Shown here piece after piece: positions 26,329-33,846 of a stretch of DNA of 64,000 nucleotides; within the stretch, counting starts at the first letter, position 1; each line of letters opens with the position of its first letter. A program made the position numbers and the translations under genes. Where the stretch lies: the NCBI RefSeq assembly GCF_008692035.1, contig NZ_VTFG01000001.1:930001-994000 (forward strand), in the 5' to 3' direction. Under the pieces are notes generated by a model, which had not been told where the DNA came from, ran no database searches, and was given only the letters and a program-made list of their open reading frames with translations. This stretch comes from Pseudomonas marginalis (GTDB taxonomy: Bacteria > Pseudomonadota > Gammaproteobacteria > Pseudomonadales > Pseudomonadaceae).

Positions 26329-26736
26329 ATGAAATCATGGATCACCGTCTTATCCATTCTGATGCTGTCCGGGTGTGCGGGTTCTCCCTTGAGTAATCTG
26401 GTCATGAACCAGCGTTATCAAACGACATCGGACATTACTGCTTCATGGGTAGGTGCATCCGAAGATGAGTTGGTGACGTCATGGGGGGCGCCGAAAAACA
26501 GCCATGGCCTCAGTGATGGCAACTCGAAAATCATCGGCTACGACTACGTATGGCTTACAAACGGCAGCCATTCGATGGAATGGGGTTATGTGCCTGATTA
26601 CGCCCGTTGCGAACAGCGGTTCATGATTGAAAAGGGCGTGGTGACCCGCTGGTATTCATCTGGCGACTGTCCAAAAAGGCCTAAAGGCGCCAAGTTGATC
26701 CCCGGTAACACCCCCGTGCCCCAACCCACGCTCTAA
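26329..26736 (+). CDS. small lipoprotein 2
   Basis: 135 residues. GGAG precedes the ATG at 26329. Lipobox LSGC about residue 16. The mature protein has SDITASWVGASEDELVTSWG followed by APKN, which resembles the small-lipoprotein pattern where a helix is followed by WGxP, loosely like lipoprotein 1. Two further Cys (ARCEQ and GDCPK). No known function. Convergent with regulator 2, 21 bp apart. Confidence 0.72.
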   Translation: MKSWITVLSILMLSGCAGSPLSNLVMNQRYQTTSDITASWVGASEDELVTSWGAPKNSHGLSDGNSKIIGYDYVWLTNGSHSMEWGYVPDYARCEQRFMIEKGVVTRWYSSGDCPKRPKGAKLIPGNTPVPQPTL

Positions 26737-26757
26737 TGGTCACTGCACCGTCTTGAT

Positions 26758-27408
26758 TCACGTATCGAGCTTGCCCGGCCACCCACTGGCACCGGGAAAG
26801 TTACTGAATTGAGCCGCCGCCGCCGCACGGGTGGGCACACCCAGGGATTTAAGCAGAGTGGAAACATGGATGCGTACGGTGAACGGGGAGATACCCAGTT
26901 GCTTGGCTATTTCCTTATTGGTCTTGCCCGCCGCAACCAGGCCGAGCACTTGCCGCTGGCGGGCGGTGAGTGAGGCAAGGCTTGGGTCCAGCAGGGGATT
27001 TTCGGGGTTGTACTTCACCACGACCTCCCCTTCCCGAATCGCCAGGATGGCTTCGGCAATGCCTGCCGGATCAACGTTTTTGCCGATAAAGCCATCAGCA
27101 CCTTGGGCGATGACCTGGGAAATAATGTCCAGGTCATCGACCATCGACACCACAATGATCGAGGTGCGCTTGAACTCGTTGCGCAGCTGGCCTATGACCT
27201 GCATAGACGTGATACCGGGAAAGCGCAGGTCCAGAATCAACGAATCAACTTCTGCGCCCGCACGCGCCAGCGCCAGTACTTCATCCAGATTGCCCGCCTG
27301 CTCTATCATCGCTGTCGGCATAAGCCGTTCTATGGTTCTCAGCATACCTTCGCGAAACAGAGGATGGTCATCTGCCACTATGATTCTGTGCGTCATGTCA
27401 AGGTCCAT
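26758..27408 (-). CDS. NarL/LuxR-type response regulator 2
   Basis: 216 residues. Receiver with intact acidic pair (ADDHPLFREGM), phospho-acceptor Asp in LILDLRFPG and Lys in FIGKN; HTH_LuxR with LTARQRQVLGLVAAGKTNKEI written as LTARQRQVLGLV and AAGKTNKEIAKQLGIS. Paralogue of the regulator at 23095. The start at 27408 has GAGGTGAG upstream; an ATG four codons in is possible. Divergent from kinase 2 with an 84-bp gap, so the two probably share a control region and form a functional pair. Confidence 0.9.
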   Translation of the reverse strand: MDLDMTHRIIVADDHPLFREGMLRTIERLMPTAMIEQAGNLDEVLALARAGAEVDSLILDLRFPGITSMQVIGQLRNEFKRTSIIVVSMVDDLDIISQVIAQGADGFIGKNVDPAGIAEAILAIREGEVVVKYNPENPLLDPSLASLTARQRQVLGLVAAGKTNKEIAKQLGISPFTVRIHVSTLLKSLGVPTRAAAAAQFSNFPGASGWPGKLDT

Positions 27409-27430
27409 CTCACCTCAGGTCCGGCGCATC

Positions 27431-27449
27431 GTAACGCAAACTGTAACGC
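27431..27449. other. direct repeat in regulator 2/kinase 2 control region
   Basis: GTAACGC twice with a 12-bp period (27431-27437, 27443-27449), inside the 84-bp divergent gap. Possible tandem half-sites for a regulator. Confidence 0.3.
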
Positions 27450-27492
27450 CAGGTTTCAACTTTTAAGCGACTTCTTACCCTGGAGAATCGCA

Positions 27493-29109
27493 ATGAACAT
27501 GACGGAAAAGAACAGTGAACTGGACCAGGCCACGTTGCGGTTGACGGTCAGCACCTGTGCTTCGCTGTACATCTTTGTGGTGGCCCTCCTTCCTTCAAGT
27601 GACTTCGCCACCTATGTACCGATCATGTGGTACATGGCGTTTTTCATCAGCGTGGCAGTCCCCCTGCGCATGGCGATCAAGCGCTGGCCAGGGCACTTTT
27701 TCTGGCGCCGATTGTTCGCCATGGCCCATGACTATACCGGCATCGCTTTCGCCATGATCGTGGGTGGAGAAGGCGCGTTGCCGGTTTATGCCGCGTTGCT
27801 CTGGGTCACATTGGGCAATGGCATGCGCTTTGGCTCGCGCTACTTGACCGCCGCGACACTCATCGCGCTGAGCATGCTGGTCATGATCTTCATGCTTACC
27901 CCCTTCTGGCGCGCACAGCCCTACATGTTCCTGATGCTGATCGTGACCACCATCGTAGTGCCGGCCTATGCGCATATTCTGCTCAAGCGCACTCGCATAG
28001 CATCGGAAGAGGCAATCGCCGCCAATCAGGAGAAATCACGCTTTCTCGCCCAGGCCAGCCACGACCTGCGCCAGCCCATCCACTCCATCGGCCTGTTCAC
28101 CGCGTGCCTGCGGGACGCGAATTTGGGCGGCGAAGAACTGCGCCTGGTAGACAACATCGACCGCTCGCTGCATACCGTCTCTCAACTGTTCCGTTCGATC
28201 CTGGATATCTACACCCTCGACAACGGAAAGCTGGAGCCGCAAGCGGAGCCGGTGAACCTGGGCGCGCTGCTGCGGGACGTCGTCAAACAGAACACCGAGG
28301 CCGCGCGCTGGGCCGGGGTTCAACTGCGCCTGCGCCCTTGCGAGCACTGGGTGAATGTCAATGCGGGGCTGTTGACCACCATGGTGCAGAACCTGGTGTC
28401 AAATACACTCAAATACGCGTCCGGCCAACCGGTCTTGATCGGTGTGCGTCCCAGAGGCAAGGGCTTGGCCATTGTTATCTACGACAAGGGACGCGGCATC
28501 GCCGCTGAACATCTGCCGGACGTATTCAAGGAGTTTTACCGGGTGCGCCACGCACGCGACAAGGATGTCGAGGGCCTGGGGTTGGGCTTGTCCATCGTCA
28601 AGCGCATCAGCCAGTTGCTCAATCTGGATATCCAGTTGGACTCCCGACTCGGCCAAGGCACCCGCGCCACTATCCAACGCCTGGAAAGCGTCGCGCCGGG
28701 CACCGAGACACAACGGCCAGCGCCCACGCAAAGCCGTCTACAGGGTCTGCGGGTATGCCTGGTGGAAGACGATTCCAACGTACTGATGGCGACCTCGGCC
28801 TTGCTGGAAAAATGGGGATGCGAGGTAGAAAGTCATAGCGATGGACTGAACGTGACCACGGAATGCGACATCATCATTGCCGACTTCGACCTGGGCCCTA
28901 GGATTTCAGGCGCCGAGTGTATCGCCGCGATTCGCGAACAGCGTGGCTGGGAAGTACCGGCCATGATCATGACCGGCCATGAAATCGAGCGTATCCGCAG
29001 CACATTGATCCACATGAATATCTCCATCCTGTCCAAGCCCGTGCGTCCGCCTGAATTGCGAACGACCCTGCTCGAACTGACCAAGCATTTCGCCAGGGAA
29101 ATGAGTTAG
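27493..29109 (+). CDS. membrane hybrid histidine kinase 2 (RpfC-like input domain)
   Basis: 538 residues from the ATG at 27493 (TGGAGA upstream). Same architecture as kinase 1: membrane helices (20-160) with LWVTLGNGMRFGSRYL, HisKA with His190 (SHDLRQPIHSIGLF), HATPase (NLVSNTLKYASG, GLGLGLSIVKRIS), receiver with Asp464 in IIADFDLG, then TGHEIER and KPVRPPEL. The receiver and membrane parts differ more from kinase 1 than the core does. Divergent from regulator 2. An inverted repeat and the small peptide gene follow. Confidence 0.9.
   Translation: MNMTEKNSELDQATLRLTVSTCASLYIFVVALLPSSDFATYVPIMWYMAFFISVAVPLRMAIKRWPGHFFWRRLFAMAHDYTGIAFAMIVGGEGALPVYAALLWVTLGNGMRFGSRYLTAATLIALSMLVMIFMLTPFWRAQPYMFLMLIVTTIVVPAYAHILLKRTRIASEEAIAANQEKSRFLAQASHDLRQPIHSIGLFTACLRDANLGGEELRLVDNIDRSLHTVSQLFRSILDIYTLDNGKLEPQAEPVNLGALLRDVVKQNTEAARWAGVQLRLRPCEHWVNVNAGLLTTMVQNLVSNTLKYASGQPVLIGVRPRGKGLAIVIYDKGRGIAAEHLPDVFKEFYRVRHARDKDVEGLGLGLSIVKRISQLLNLDIQLDSRLGQGTRATIQRLESVAPGTETQRPAPTQSRLQGLRVCLVEDDSNVLMATSALLEKWGCEVESHSDGLNVTTECDIIIADFDLGPRISGAECIAAIREQRGWEVPAMIMTGHEIERIRSTLIHMNISILSKPVRPPELRTTLLELTKHFAREMS
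27900..28370 (+). repeat. inverted homologous tract, copy in kinase 2
   Basis: Partner of 24481-24954. It covers the last membrane helix, the HisKA domain and the start of the ATPase domain. A second highly similar patch lies at 28491-28610 (partner 24241-24360), separated by a more diverged stretch. Confidence 0.75.
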
Positions 29110-29276
29110 CTGGAGGATGTCCATGCCCGGATATATCCGGGTGCGGCGGTGTGTGGAATGCACGCCTATCATTAGCGCGGCTTGCCATTCGCCTGTCGGT
29201 TTGCGGCGAGGTAATAGGTCACTTGTCGTATTGATGTCGCTGGCTCCCCGTTATCCAATGCGCCTGAGGAACGTGC

Positions 29277-29304
29277 TGCGCTGAATCAACGTTGTTTCAG
29301 CGCA
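29277..29304 (+). other. inverted repeat between kinase 2 and peptide gene
   Basis: Perfect 9-bp arms TGCGCTGAA and TTCAGCGCA; the 10-nt loop itself contains the palindrome CAACGTTG. No T-run follows. Within the 340-bp gap 29110-29449, this is the only structure I see; it could be an operator for the peptide gene or an mRNA end of kinase 2. Confidence 0.45.
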
Positions 29305-29449
29305 GGCCGATCCTCCGCTGCCTTGATTCAGATACCGTTCAATTAAGCGTAAGGAGTGTCCCAGCCGAAAGACGGGCGGTTGGTTTTGACAACCGCGCCA
29401 CCTTGACCGACTCGGGCCACACAGCGATCAAGTGATAGAGGGAGTTTTT

Positions 29450-29632
29450 ATGAAAGACAATATGAAGAAAGTACGTTCGACCATCGCATTAGCATTGGCT
29501 CTCTCAGCAGGCCTTGCGTTCAGCGGTACGGCCAGCGCCTTTACTTTTGAACATGGATGGAGTTGCCAGAATAAGTGGTACCAAATGGGACTTATTGAAC
29601 TGATTGCTTGCGGAGGTGGAGGCGACGGTTGA
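29450..29632 (+). CDS. 60-residue secreted peptide precursor
   Basis: The ATG at 29450 follows GAGGGA. A clear Sec signal peptide (KKVRSTIALALALSAGLAF, then SGTASA) leaves a mature peptide of about 30 residues that has two Cys (WSCQ and IACG), three aromatic residues near the N-terminus and a GGGGDG tail. I recognise no family. Too short for an enzyme. Its place directly after a sensor kinase suggests a signal, a small toxin or an envelope peptide; none is proven. Confidence 0.65.
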   Translation: MKDNMKKVRSTIALALALSAGLAFSGTASAFTFEHGWSCQNKWYQMGLIELIACGGGGDG

Positions 29633-29675
29633 TCTGCCTGGGCCTTTTTCAGGCATATGAAGGAGCGGCAGTTTA

Positions 29676-30419
29676 TTAACGTTTCACACACACAAACAAC
29701 GCATTGCCGGTCACGCCCGCCCAGGGCGTGATCCGTTCATAGTCATGCTCGAACACCTGCACCTCAAAGTACGGCTGTAACAGCCCCTGCAACTCCGTGA
29801 AACTCAGCGCCACCATGGTGTGCTCATCCTGCCAGGCCTGGGTCACACCCGCCGTGGTCTTCTCGATACTCAGGCGCAGCGCCTGCTGCTCCCCTTCTCC
29901 GCGGTAATGCCAGCCGGAGCCAAAGGTGAAATGACTGCCTTCAAACTCCACGCTATGGCGTACCAGCAAGCGGTTGTCGATATGCAGTTTGTCCACCGCG
30001 TTGAAGCAGAACACGCCCTTGTCGGCGAGTGCGTCGTGCACGCTGGCGAGGCAGGCGCGCAGTTGGGCCAGCCCGGGGTTGTAGTGGGTCGAGTACAGGA
30101 AACAGGTGATCAGGTCTTGCGGTTCGTCCACCTGGAAGCCGGCCATGTCCTGGCGGCTGAACCGTGCCTCGGGGCAACGCAGTTGGGCGAGGTCCAGCAT
30201 CGGTTGGCTGATGTCCAGGCCGGTGCTGCGGTAGCCGAAGTCGAGGAAGTGCCGCACATGGGGCCCGGTGCCGCAGGCAAGGTCCAGATGGCGGCGCCCC
30301 TCATTGCCGAACAACTGGTGCAGGCGGCGCACGCTGTGGCTCTGCGCGCGGTAGTCGATGTCGGCGCACATTAGGTCGTAGTAGATGGACAGGTCGGTGT
30401 ACAGCGCGTTGGAGGACAT
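29676..30419 (-). CDS. class I SAM-dependent methyltransferase
   Basis: 247 residues. SAM motif I is HLDLACGTGPHVRHFLDFGY (about residue 45), then GLDISQPMLDLA (motif II) and LITCFLYSTHYNP (motif IV). The ATG at 30419 matches family starts (YTDLSIYYDLM); the longer frame to 30458 lacks similarity. Substrate unknown. Its 3' end faces the peptide gene; its 5' end is divergent from the VOC gene. Confidence 0.83.
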   Translation of the reverse strand: MSSNALYTDLSIYYDLMCADIDYRAQSHSVRRLHQLFGNEGRRHLDLACGTGPHVRHFLDFGYRSTGLDISQPMLDLAQLRCPEARFSRQDMAGFQVDEPQDLITCFLYSTHYNPGLAQLRACLASVHDALADKGVFCFNAVDKLHIDNRLLVRHSVEFEGSHFTFGSGWHYRGEGEQQALRLSIEKTTAGVTQAWQDEHTMVALSFTELQGLLQPYFEVQVFEHDYERITPWAGVTGNALFVCVKR

Positions 30420-30522
30420 AAGTGGCCAGAGGGTTCGGCGGGAATTTCGCGCCGGCATGGTAACCCAGTCCTGGGTGTAAACCGCTACACTCGCCCCTCA
30501 ACCATCCGCCAAGGAGGCAACC

Positions 30523-30879
30523 ATGAGCGTTCGCGGTCAAGACCGACAGATCGACAATATCGAGTTCAACGTGGGCGACATCGCCCGCAGCAAAGCCTTC
30601 TACGGCGCGGTGTTCGGCTGGGCATTCGTCGACTACGGCCCCACCTACACCGAGTTCAGCGATGGCAGGCTGACCGGCGGGTTCACGACCGCAAAGCCCG
30701 TTCGACCGGGTGGCCCGCTGGTGATCCTGTACGCGGATGATCTCGAAGGCACGCAGCAGCGGCTCAAATCCGCAGGCGCCGTGATCAGCCGCGAGACCTT
30801 TTCGTTCCCCGGTGGCAGCAGGTTTCACTTCATTGACCCGGATGGTTATGAACTGGCGGTGTGGACCGCTCAGCCGTAG
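30523..30879 (+). CDS. VOC-superfamily (glyoxalase-like) protein
   Basis: 118 residues, two beta-alpha-beta-beta-beta halves. Starts IDNIEFNVGDIARSKAFYG, a typical VOC opening, and ends HFIDPDGYELAVW, a typical metal-site end. Members range from glyoxalases and dioxygenases to resistance proteins; no substrate can be assigned. AAGGAGG lies 7 nt before the ATG. Confidence 0.82.
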   Translation: MSVRGQDRQIDNIEFNVGDIARSKAFYGAVFGWAFVDYGPTYTEFSDGRLTGGFTTAKPVRPGGPLVILYADDLEGTQQRLKSAGAVISRETFSFPGGSRFHFIDPDGYELAVWTAQP

Positions 30880-30897
30880 CTGGCCGCAACACCAGGC

Positions 30898-30921
30898 GTG
30901 GAAGCGCAGTCGCGCTCCCAC
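30898..30921. repeat. REP-like hairpin between convergent genes
   Basis: GTGGAAGCGC and GCGCTCCCAC-like arms around AGTC, between the VOC gene and the AraC gene, where it can end transcripts from both sides. Confidence 0.6.
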
Positions 30922-30937
30922 AGGCCGGCGAGCGCCG

Positions 30938-31816
30938 CTATTGCAACGGCACATAAATATCGGTCTGCCATTGATCCTGCGGTGTCTCGGGGAAAATGCT
31001 CAGGTATTCGAAAAACAACGGCTGGTCCCGAAGCTCCTCGCCGCTGCCAGGCAGCCAGTCGCGGTAGATCGGATAGATCGACTCTGCGATGTGATCCGGC
31101 GAACCCACATGACGCACCACCACACAGCGCCCGCCGGGGATGACGCGTTCAGTGACGCCGAACTCATTCGCGGCCAGCGCCTGGTGAATCTCGCCGCAAA
31201 TGGCAAACCGGAACTCGTCGGCCGGGGTCGTATCAGGATTGTCGAAGGGAATACCGAAGCTGCGACTTGAAGCCACCGGCGACTGCCCGCTGTGCATGCG
31301 CCACGCAATGAATGTCTGCACGCTTTCATTCACGCGCCCTGGGGCGCCGCGGTGCTCGAATGCGGCCACCTTGACCGCAGGAAACTCCACAATTCGTACC
31401 TGCATGATGATGCTCCTGGAAAAGTAAGGGACGCTGAATACCCCGCGCCAGAGCTGCCAATCCGGTCGTTTCCGGAATGCGCTCGGCGCCATGCCGAACG
31501 CTCGCCTGAACGCCCTGGCAAAGGCTTCAGGACTTTCGAAGCCGGCCCCCAGCGCCGCCTCCAGCACCGAATAATCAGCGCGGGAAGACAAGTCATGTGC
31601 CGCGCGGCGCAGGCGCATCAGTTGCACATAGCGCGCAACCGGCATGCCCACGAACGCGGTGAATTGCCGATGGAAGTGAAACACCGAAAAATGCGCCACC
31701 TCGCTCAGCGCCTTCACCGACAAGTCACCTTCAAGATTCGCGTCGATATAAGCGAGTACGGCGTCGAAGCGCTGTGTGTAGGCGGCGTTGCCTGGCAAGT
31801 CAGACACGGGTTGCAA
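30938..31816 (-). CDS. AraC-family regulator with GyrI-like effector domain
   Basis: 292 residues. The HTH_AraC domain is at the N-terminus (LSVKALSEVAHFSVFHFHRQ, then GFESPEAFARAFRRAFG) and a GyrI-like ligand-binding domain fills residues 135-290 (VRIVEFPAVKVAAFEHRG; GRCVVVRHVG). Such proteins (Rob/SoxS-with-GyrI type) answer to amphipathic compounds. Target unknown; the adjacent VOC gene is convergent. Confidence 0.88.
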   Translation of the reverse strand: MQPVSDLPGNAAYTQRFDAVLAYIDANLEGDLSVKALSEVAHFSVFHFHRQFTAFVGMPVARYVQLMRLRRAAHDLSSRADYSVLEAALGAGFESPEAFARAFRRAFGMAPSAFRKRPDWQLWRGVFSVPYFSRSIIMQVRIVEFPAVKVAAFEHRGAPGRVNESVQTFIAWRMHSGQSPVASSRSFGIPFDNPDTTPADEFRFAICGEIHQALAANEFGVTERVIPGGRCVVVRHVGSPDHIAESIYPIYRDWLPGSGEELRDQPLFFEYLSIFPETPQDQWQTDIYVPLQ

Positions 31817-31905
31817 GCTCCGGGATAGGCGTTGGACGATAGGATCGACTATACCGACAGCCTGCGCCTAGCCGTGCTTGCTGAGGTGGATGTGCCAGCA
31901 CGGAT

Positions 31906-32195
31906 TCACAAAGGAAGCCTGGCAATCACCTTGATCTCGAACTGGTACCCATACAGCCACGTAACCCCCACGCCAGTCAGCGTCGGGTGCGGCGCTTCGT
32001 CCCAGAACTCCGGCACCACCTTCCAGATCGTCTCGAACCTGGATTCGGGATCGACGATAAACACCGTCACATCGATCACATCGTCAAAGGTGCAGCCGGC
32101 AGCCCCCAGGATCGCATTCAGGTTGTTGAACGCCAGACGGACCTGATCCTCCAGATCGGGCTCGGGCGAGCCGTCTGCATGGCTGCCGACTTGGC
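31906..32195 (-). pseudogene. RidA-family protein, C-terminal fragment
   Basis: The minus strand reads ADGSPEPDLEDQVRLAFNN, then ILGAAGCTFDDV, DVTVFIVDP, APHPTLTGVGVT and EIKVIARLPL before a TGA at 31906-31908, a good match to the C-terminal three quarters of RidA/YjgF proteins. Homology stops near 32195, where a LysR fragment on the other strand begins. The N-terminus and promoter are missing, so the gene is dead. Confidence 0.75.
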
Positions 32196-32408
32196 GTGCT
32201 GTGGTTGCCCAGCTACATGTCGAAAGCCTTCGAGGACCGGGGCGAATTAGTGCCCTTGTTCAAGGACTGGCACCTTGATCCGATGCCGCTTTACGTGGCC
32301 TTTCCGCCGAACCGGCATATCAGCCTGAAGCTGCGCGTGTTTATCGAATGGGTGGCTGAGTTGCTGGCCGTGCATGCGCCTGTCAGTGGGCGACAGGATG
32401 GGTGCTGA
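32196..32408 (+). pseudogene. LysR-family regulator, C-terminal fragment
   Basis: About 70 residues (LWLPSYMSKAFEDRGELVPL, then PPNRHISLKLRVFIEWVAELL) matching the end of the LysR substrate-binding domain. The HTH and most of the effector domain are gone. Together with the RidA fragment it marks the joint left by one deletion between divergent genes. Confidence 0.75.
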
Positions 32409-32452
32409 TGGACGCGTGTATGGGTTCGCTGATCGACCTGAACAACCAACCT

Positions 32453-32935
32453 CTACGGCCTTTCAAGGCTTCTCTTCAGTCGGCGCAGATGACTACTGAC
32501 GATCACTTTATGGGCGAGCCCTACCGGTAACATGTAGATGCGTCCATAGAGGTTATGCGTGACGACCGATGATGTGATGGTGAGCACACGATCTGTTATC
32601 GAAAGGCAGATCATGACATCCAGATGCCTGTCACGCTCGGTAAGAACCAGGATATCGGAGGCGCTGTGCTCCACCAGAAAGAAATCCAGGTGTTCGCCTG
32701 CGTGTACCGTTTTTCGCGCAACGCCGGAGAACCCGCCGATTCGCCTCACACCGAATAACGAAGAAATTGCGTCCCTTATTCGGAAAGCCAGCCGCATGGC
32801 CAGTCCCGGCTCAGCCGTTGTGATGTTCCACGCGTCAAGCATGGTGATTTCAACGGGGAGCTGAACCGACCTAATGTGGTAGTAATCGAGCTCCGACAGT
32901 GCACGCAACGTGTGGGCTGGTGATGTGATAGGCAA
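32453..32935 (-). CDS. DUF2867-family protein
   Basis: 160 residues with DUF2867-like features: LDYYHIRSVQLP, RDAISSLFGVRRIGGF, ERDRHLDVMICLSI and LYGRIYMLPVGLAHKVIV. Only a TTG start (32935) is available after an upstream stop, and it falls inside a 14-bp direct repeat, so the original 5' end may have been altered by an insertion. Function unknown. Confidence 0.65.
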   Translation of the reverse strand: MPITSPAHTLRALSELDYYHIRSVQLPVEITMLDAWNITTAEPGLAMRLAFRIRDAISSLFGVRRIGGFSGVARKTVHAGEHLDFFLVEHSASDILVLTERDRHLDVMICLSITDRVLTITSSVVTHNLYGRIYMLPVGLAHKVIVSSHLRRLKRSLERP

Positions 32936-32971
32936 TTTTCATCCCGTCCAGTGGGCCAATTTTCATTCCCG
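32933..32971. repeat. direct repeat, possible transposon-end remnant
   Basis: CAATTTTCATCCCG (32933-32946) and CAATTTTCATTCCCG (32957-32971), 24-bp period. Repeats of this kind are seen at the ends of IS21-type elements, but no transposase is near. The rest of the 198-bp gap to 33133 holds nothing I can name. Confidence 0.4.
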
Positions 32972-33133
32972 ATAACATCCGAGGCTGAGTGTTATGCGGC
33001 TATGTTACGTCAATGTACAGCCGCCATGAACGTCCCCTCCCTGTCCCTTCCCCTGTGTATCGCAAGTGGGCGAACATATCCCCGCCATAGTATGGTTGCG
33101 GCCCCCAACCCTCACAGGATATGAAGGTTACCC

Positions 33134-33772
33134 ATGCGTTTACTGTTTCCCCTGGCCGTCAGCTTGACGCTGATCGGCTGCGCCACCACCAAGACCGACG
33201 TTCGCAACGAAGCACACATCAGCCGATATGACCCGACCACTACCGCGCGTGTCCGCCTGATCACCGGTGACACCACCCACGCCGGCTTTATCAGTGGCCA
33301 GACCTGCGAGATGTTCTACAACGAGTCCCTGCTGACCAAAACCCCCGAAGAAGCCGGATGGCAAACAGCCCATGTCGACTCGGCGGGGCTCTACCCTTTC
33401 CGGGCGACAGACCGCCAGAACAGCGTGATTGGCATGCCTGCCAGCAAGGCGAGCAAAGCCATCAATCAATCGCCCAAGGTGTTTGACGAACATGTCATCC
33501 CGGCCGGTAAACCCTTTATTGCAGGGTTCGCCATGGGGGGATCGCAGCTATCCTGCTTTCCCGCGCCCGTCACGCTTATCTCCGAGCCCGGTAAAGACTA
33601 TGAAATGGAACTTCAAATGATGAAAATCAGCACGTTCAAGGCCGGCTGCGTGATTGCCGTCCGCCAGCTCTCCACCCAGGCCGACACCACCGTAGAAACG
33701 CCGCTGAGACCGCAGGTGTGTGCCAAAACACCGTCGGGCTGGTACACCGTGACCCCAGCGCCCTTGCCTTGA
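33134..33772 (+). CDS. lipoprotein of unknown function
   Basis: 212 residues. Short lipoprotein signal with lipobox LIGC (about residue 15). Four further Cys, including GQTCEMF, LSCFPA, AGCVIAV and PQVCAK, could form two disulfides, which fits a periplasmic or outer-membrane location. No family recognised. Followed by an unrelated soluble protein on the same strand after 74 bp. Confidence 0.75.
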   Translation: MRLLFPLAVSLTLIGCATTKTDVRNEAHISRYDPTTTARVRLITGDTTHAGFISGQTCEMFYNESLLTKTPEEAGWQTAHVDSAGLYPFRATDRQNSVIGMPASKASKAINQSPKVFDEHVIPAGKPFIAGFAMGGSQLSCFPAPVTLISEPGKDYEMELQMMKISTFKAGCVIAVRQLSTQADTTVETPLRPQVCAKTPSGWYTVTPAPLP

Positions 33773-33846
33773 TCGCCCCTGGGCAGTTGTTGAACGGCAG
33801 TTGCATTTGACTCAATGGTTTTCCTCACACTCATACAGGGACAGAC

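Noticed and set aside
29386..29391. TTGACA as a -35 box for the peptide gene
   Set aside because: No -10-like sequence lies 16-18 bp downstream.
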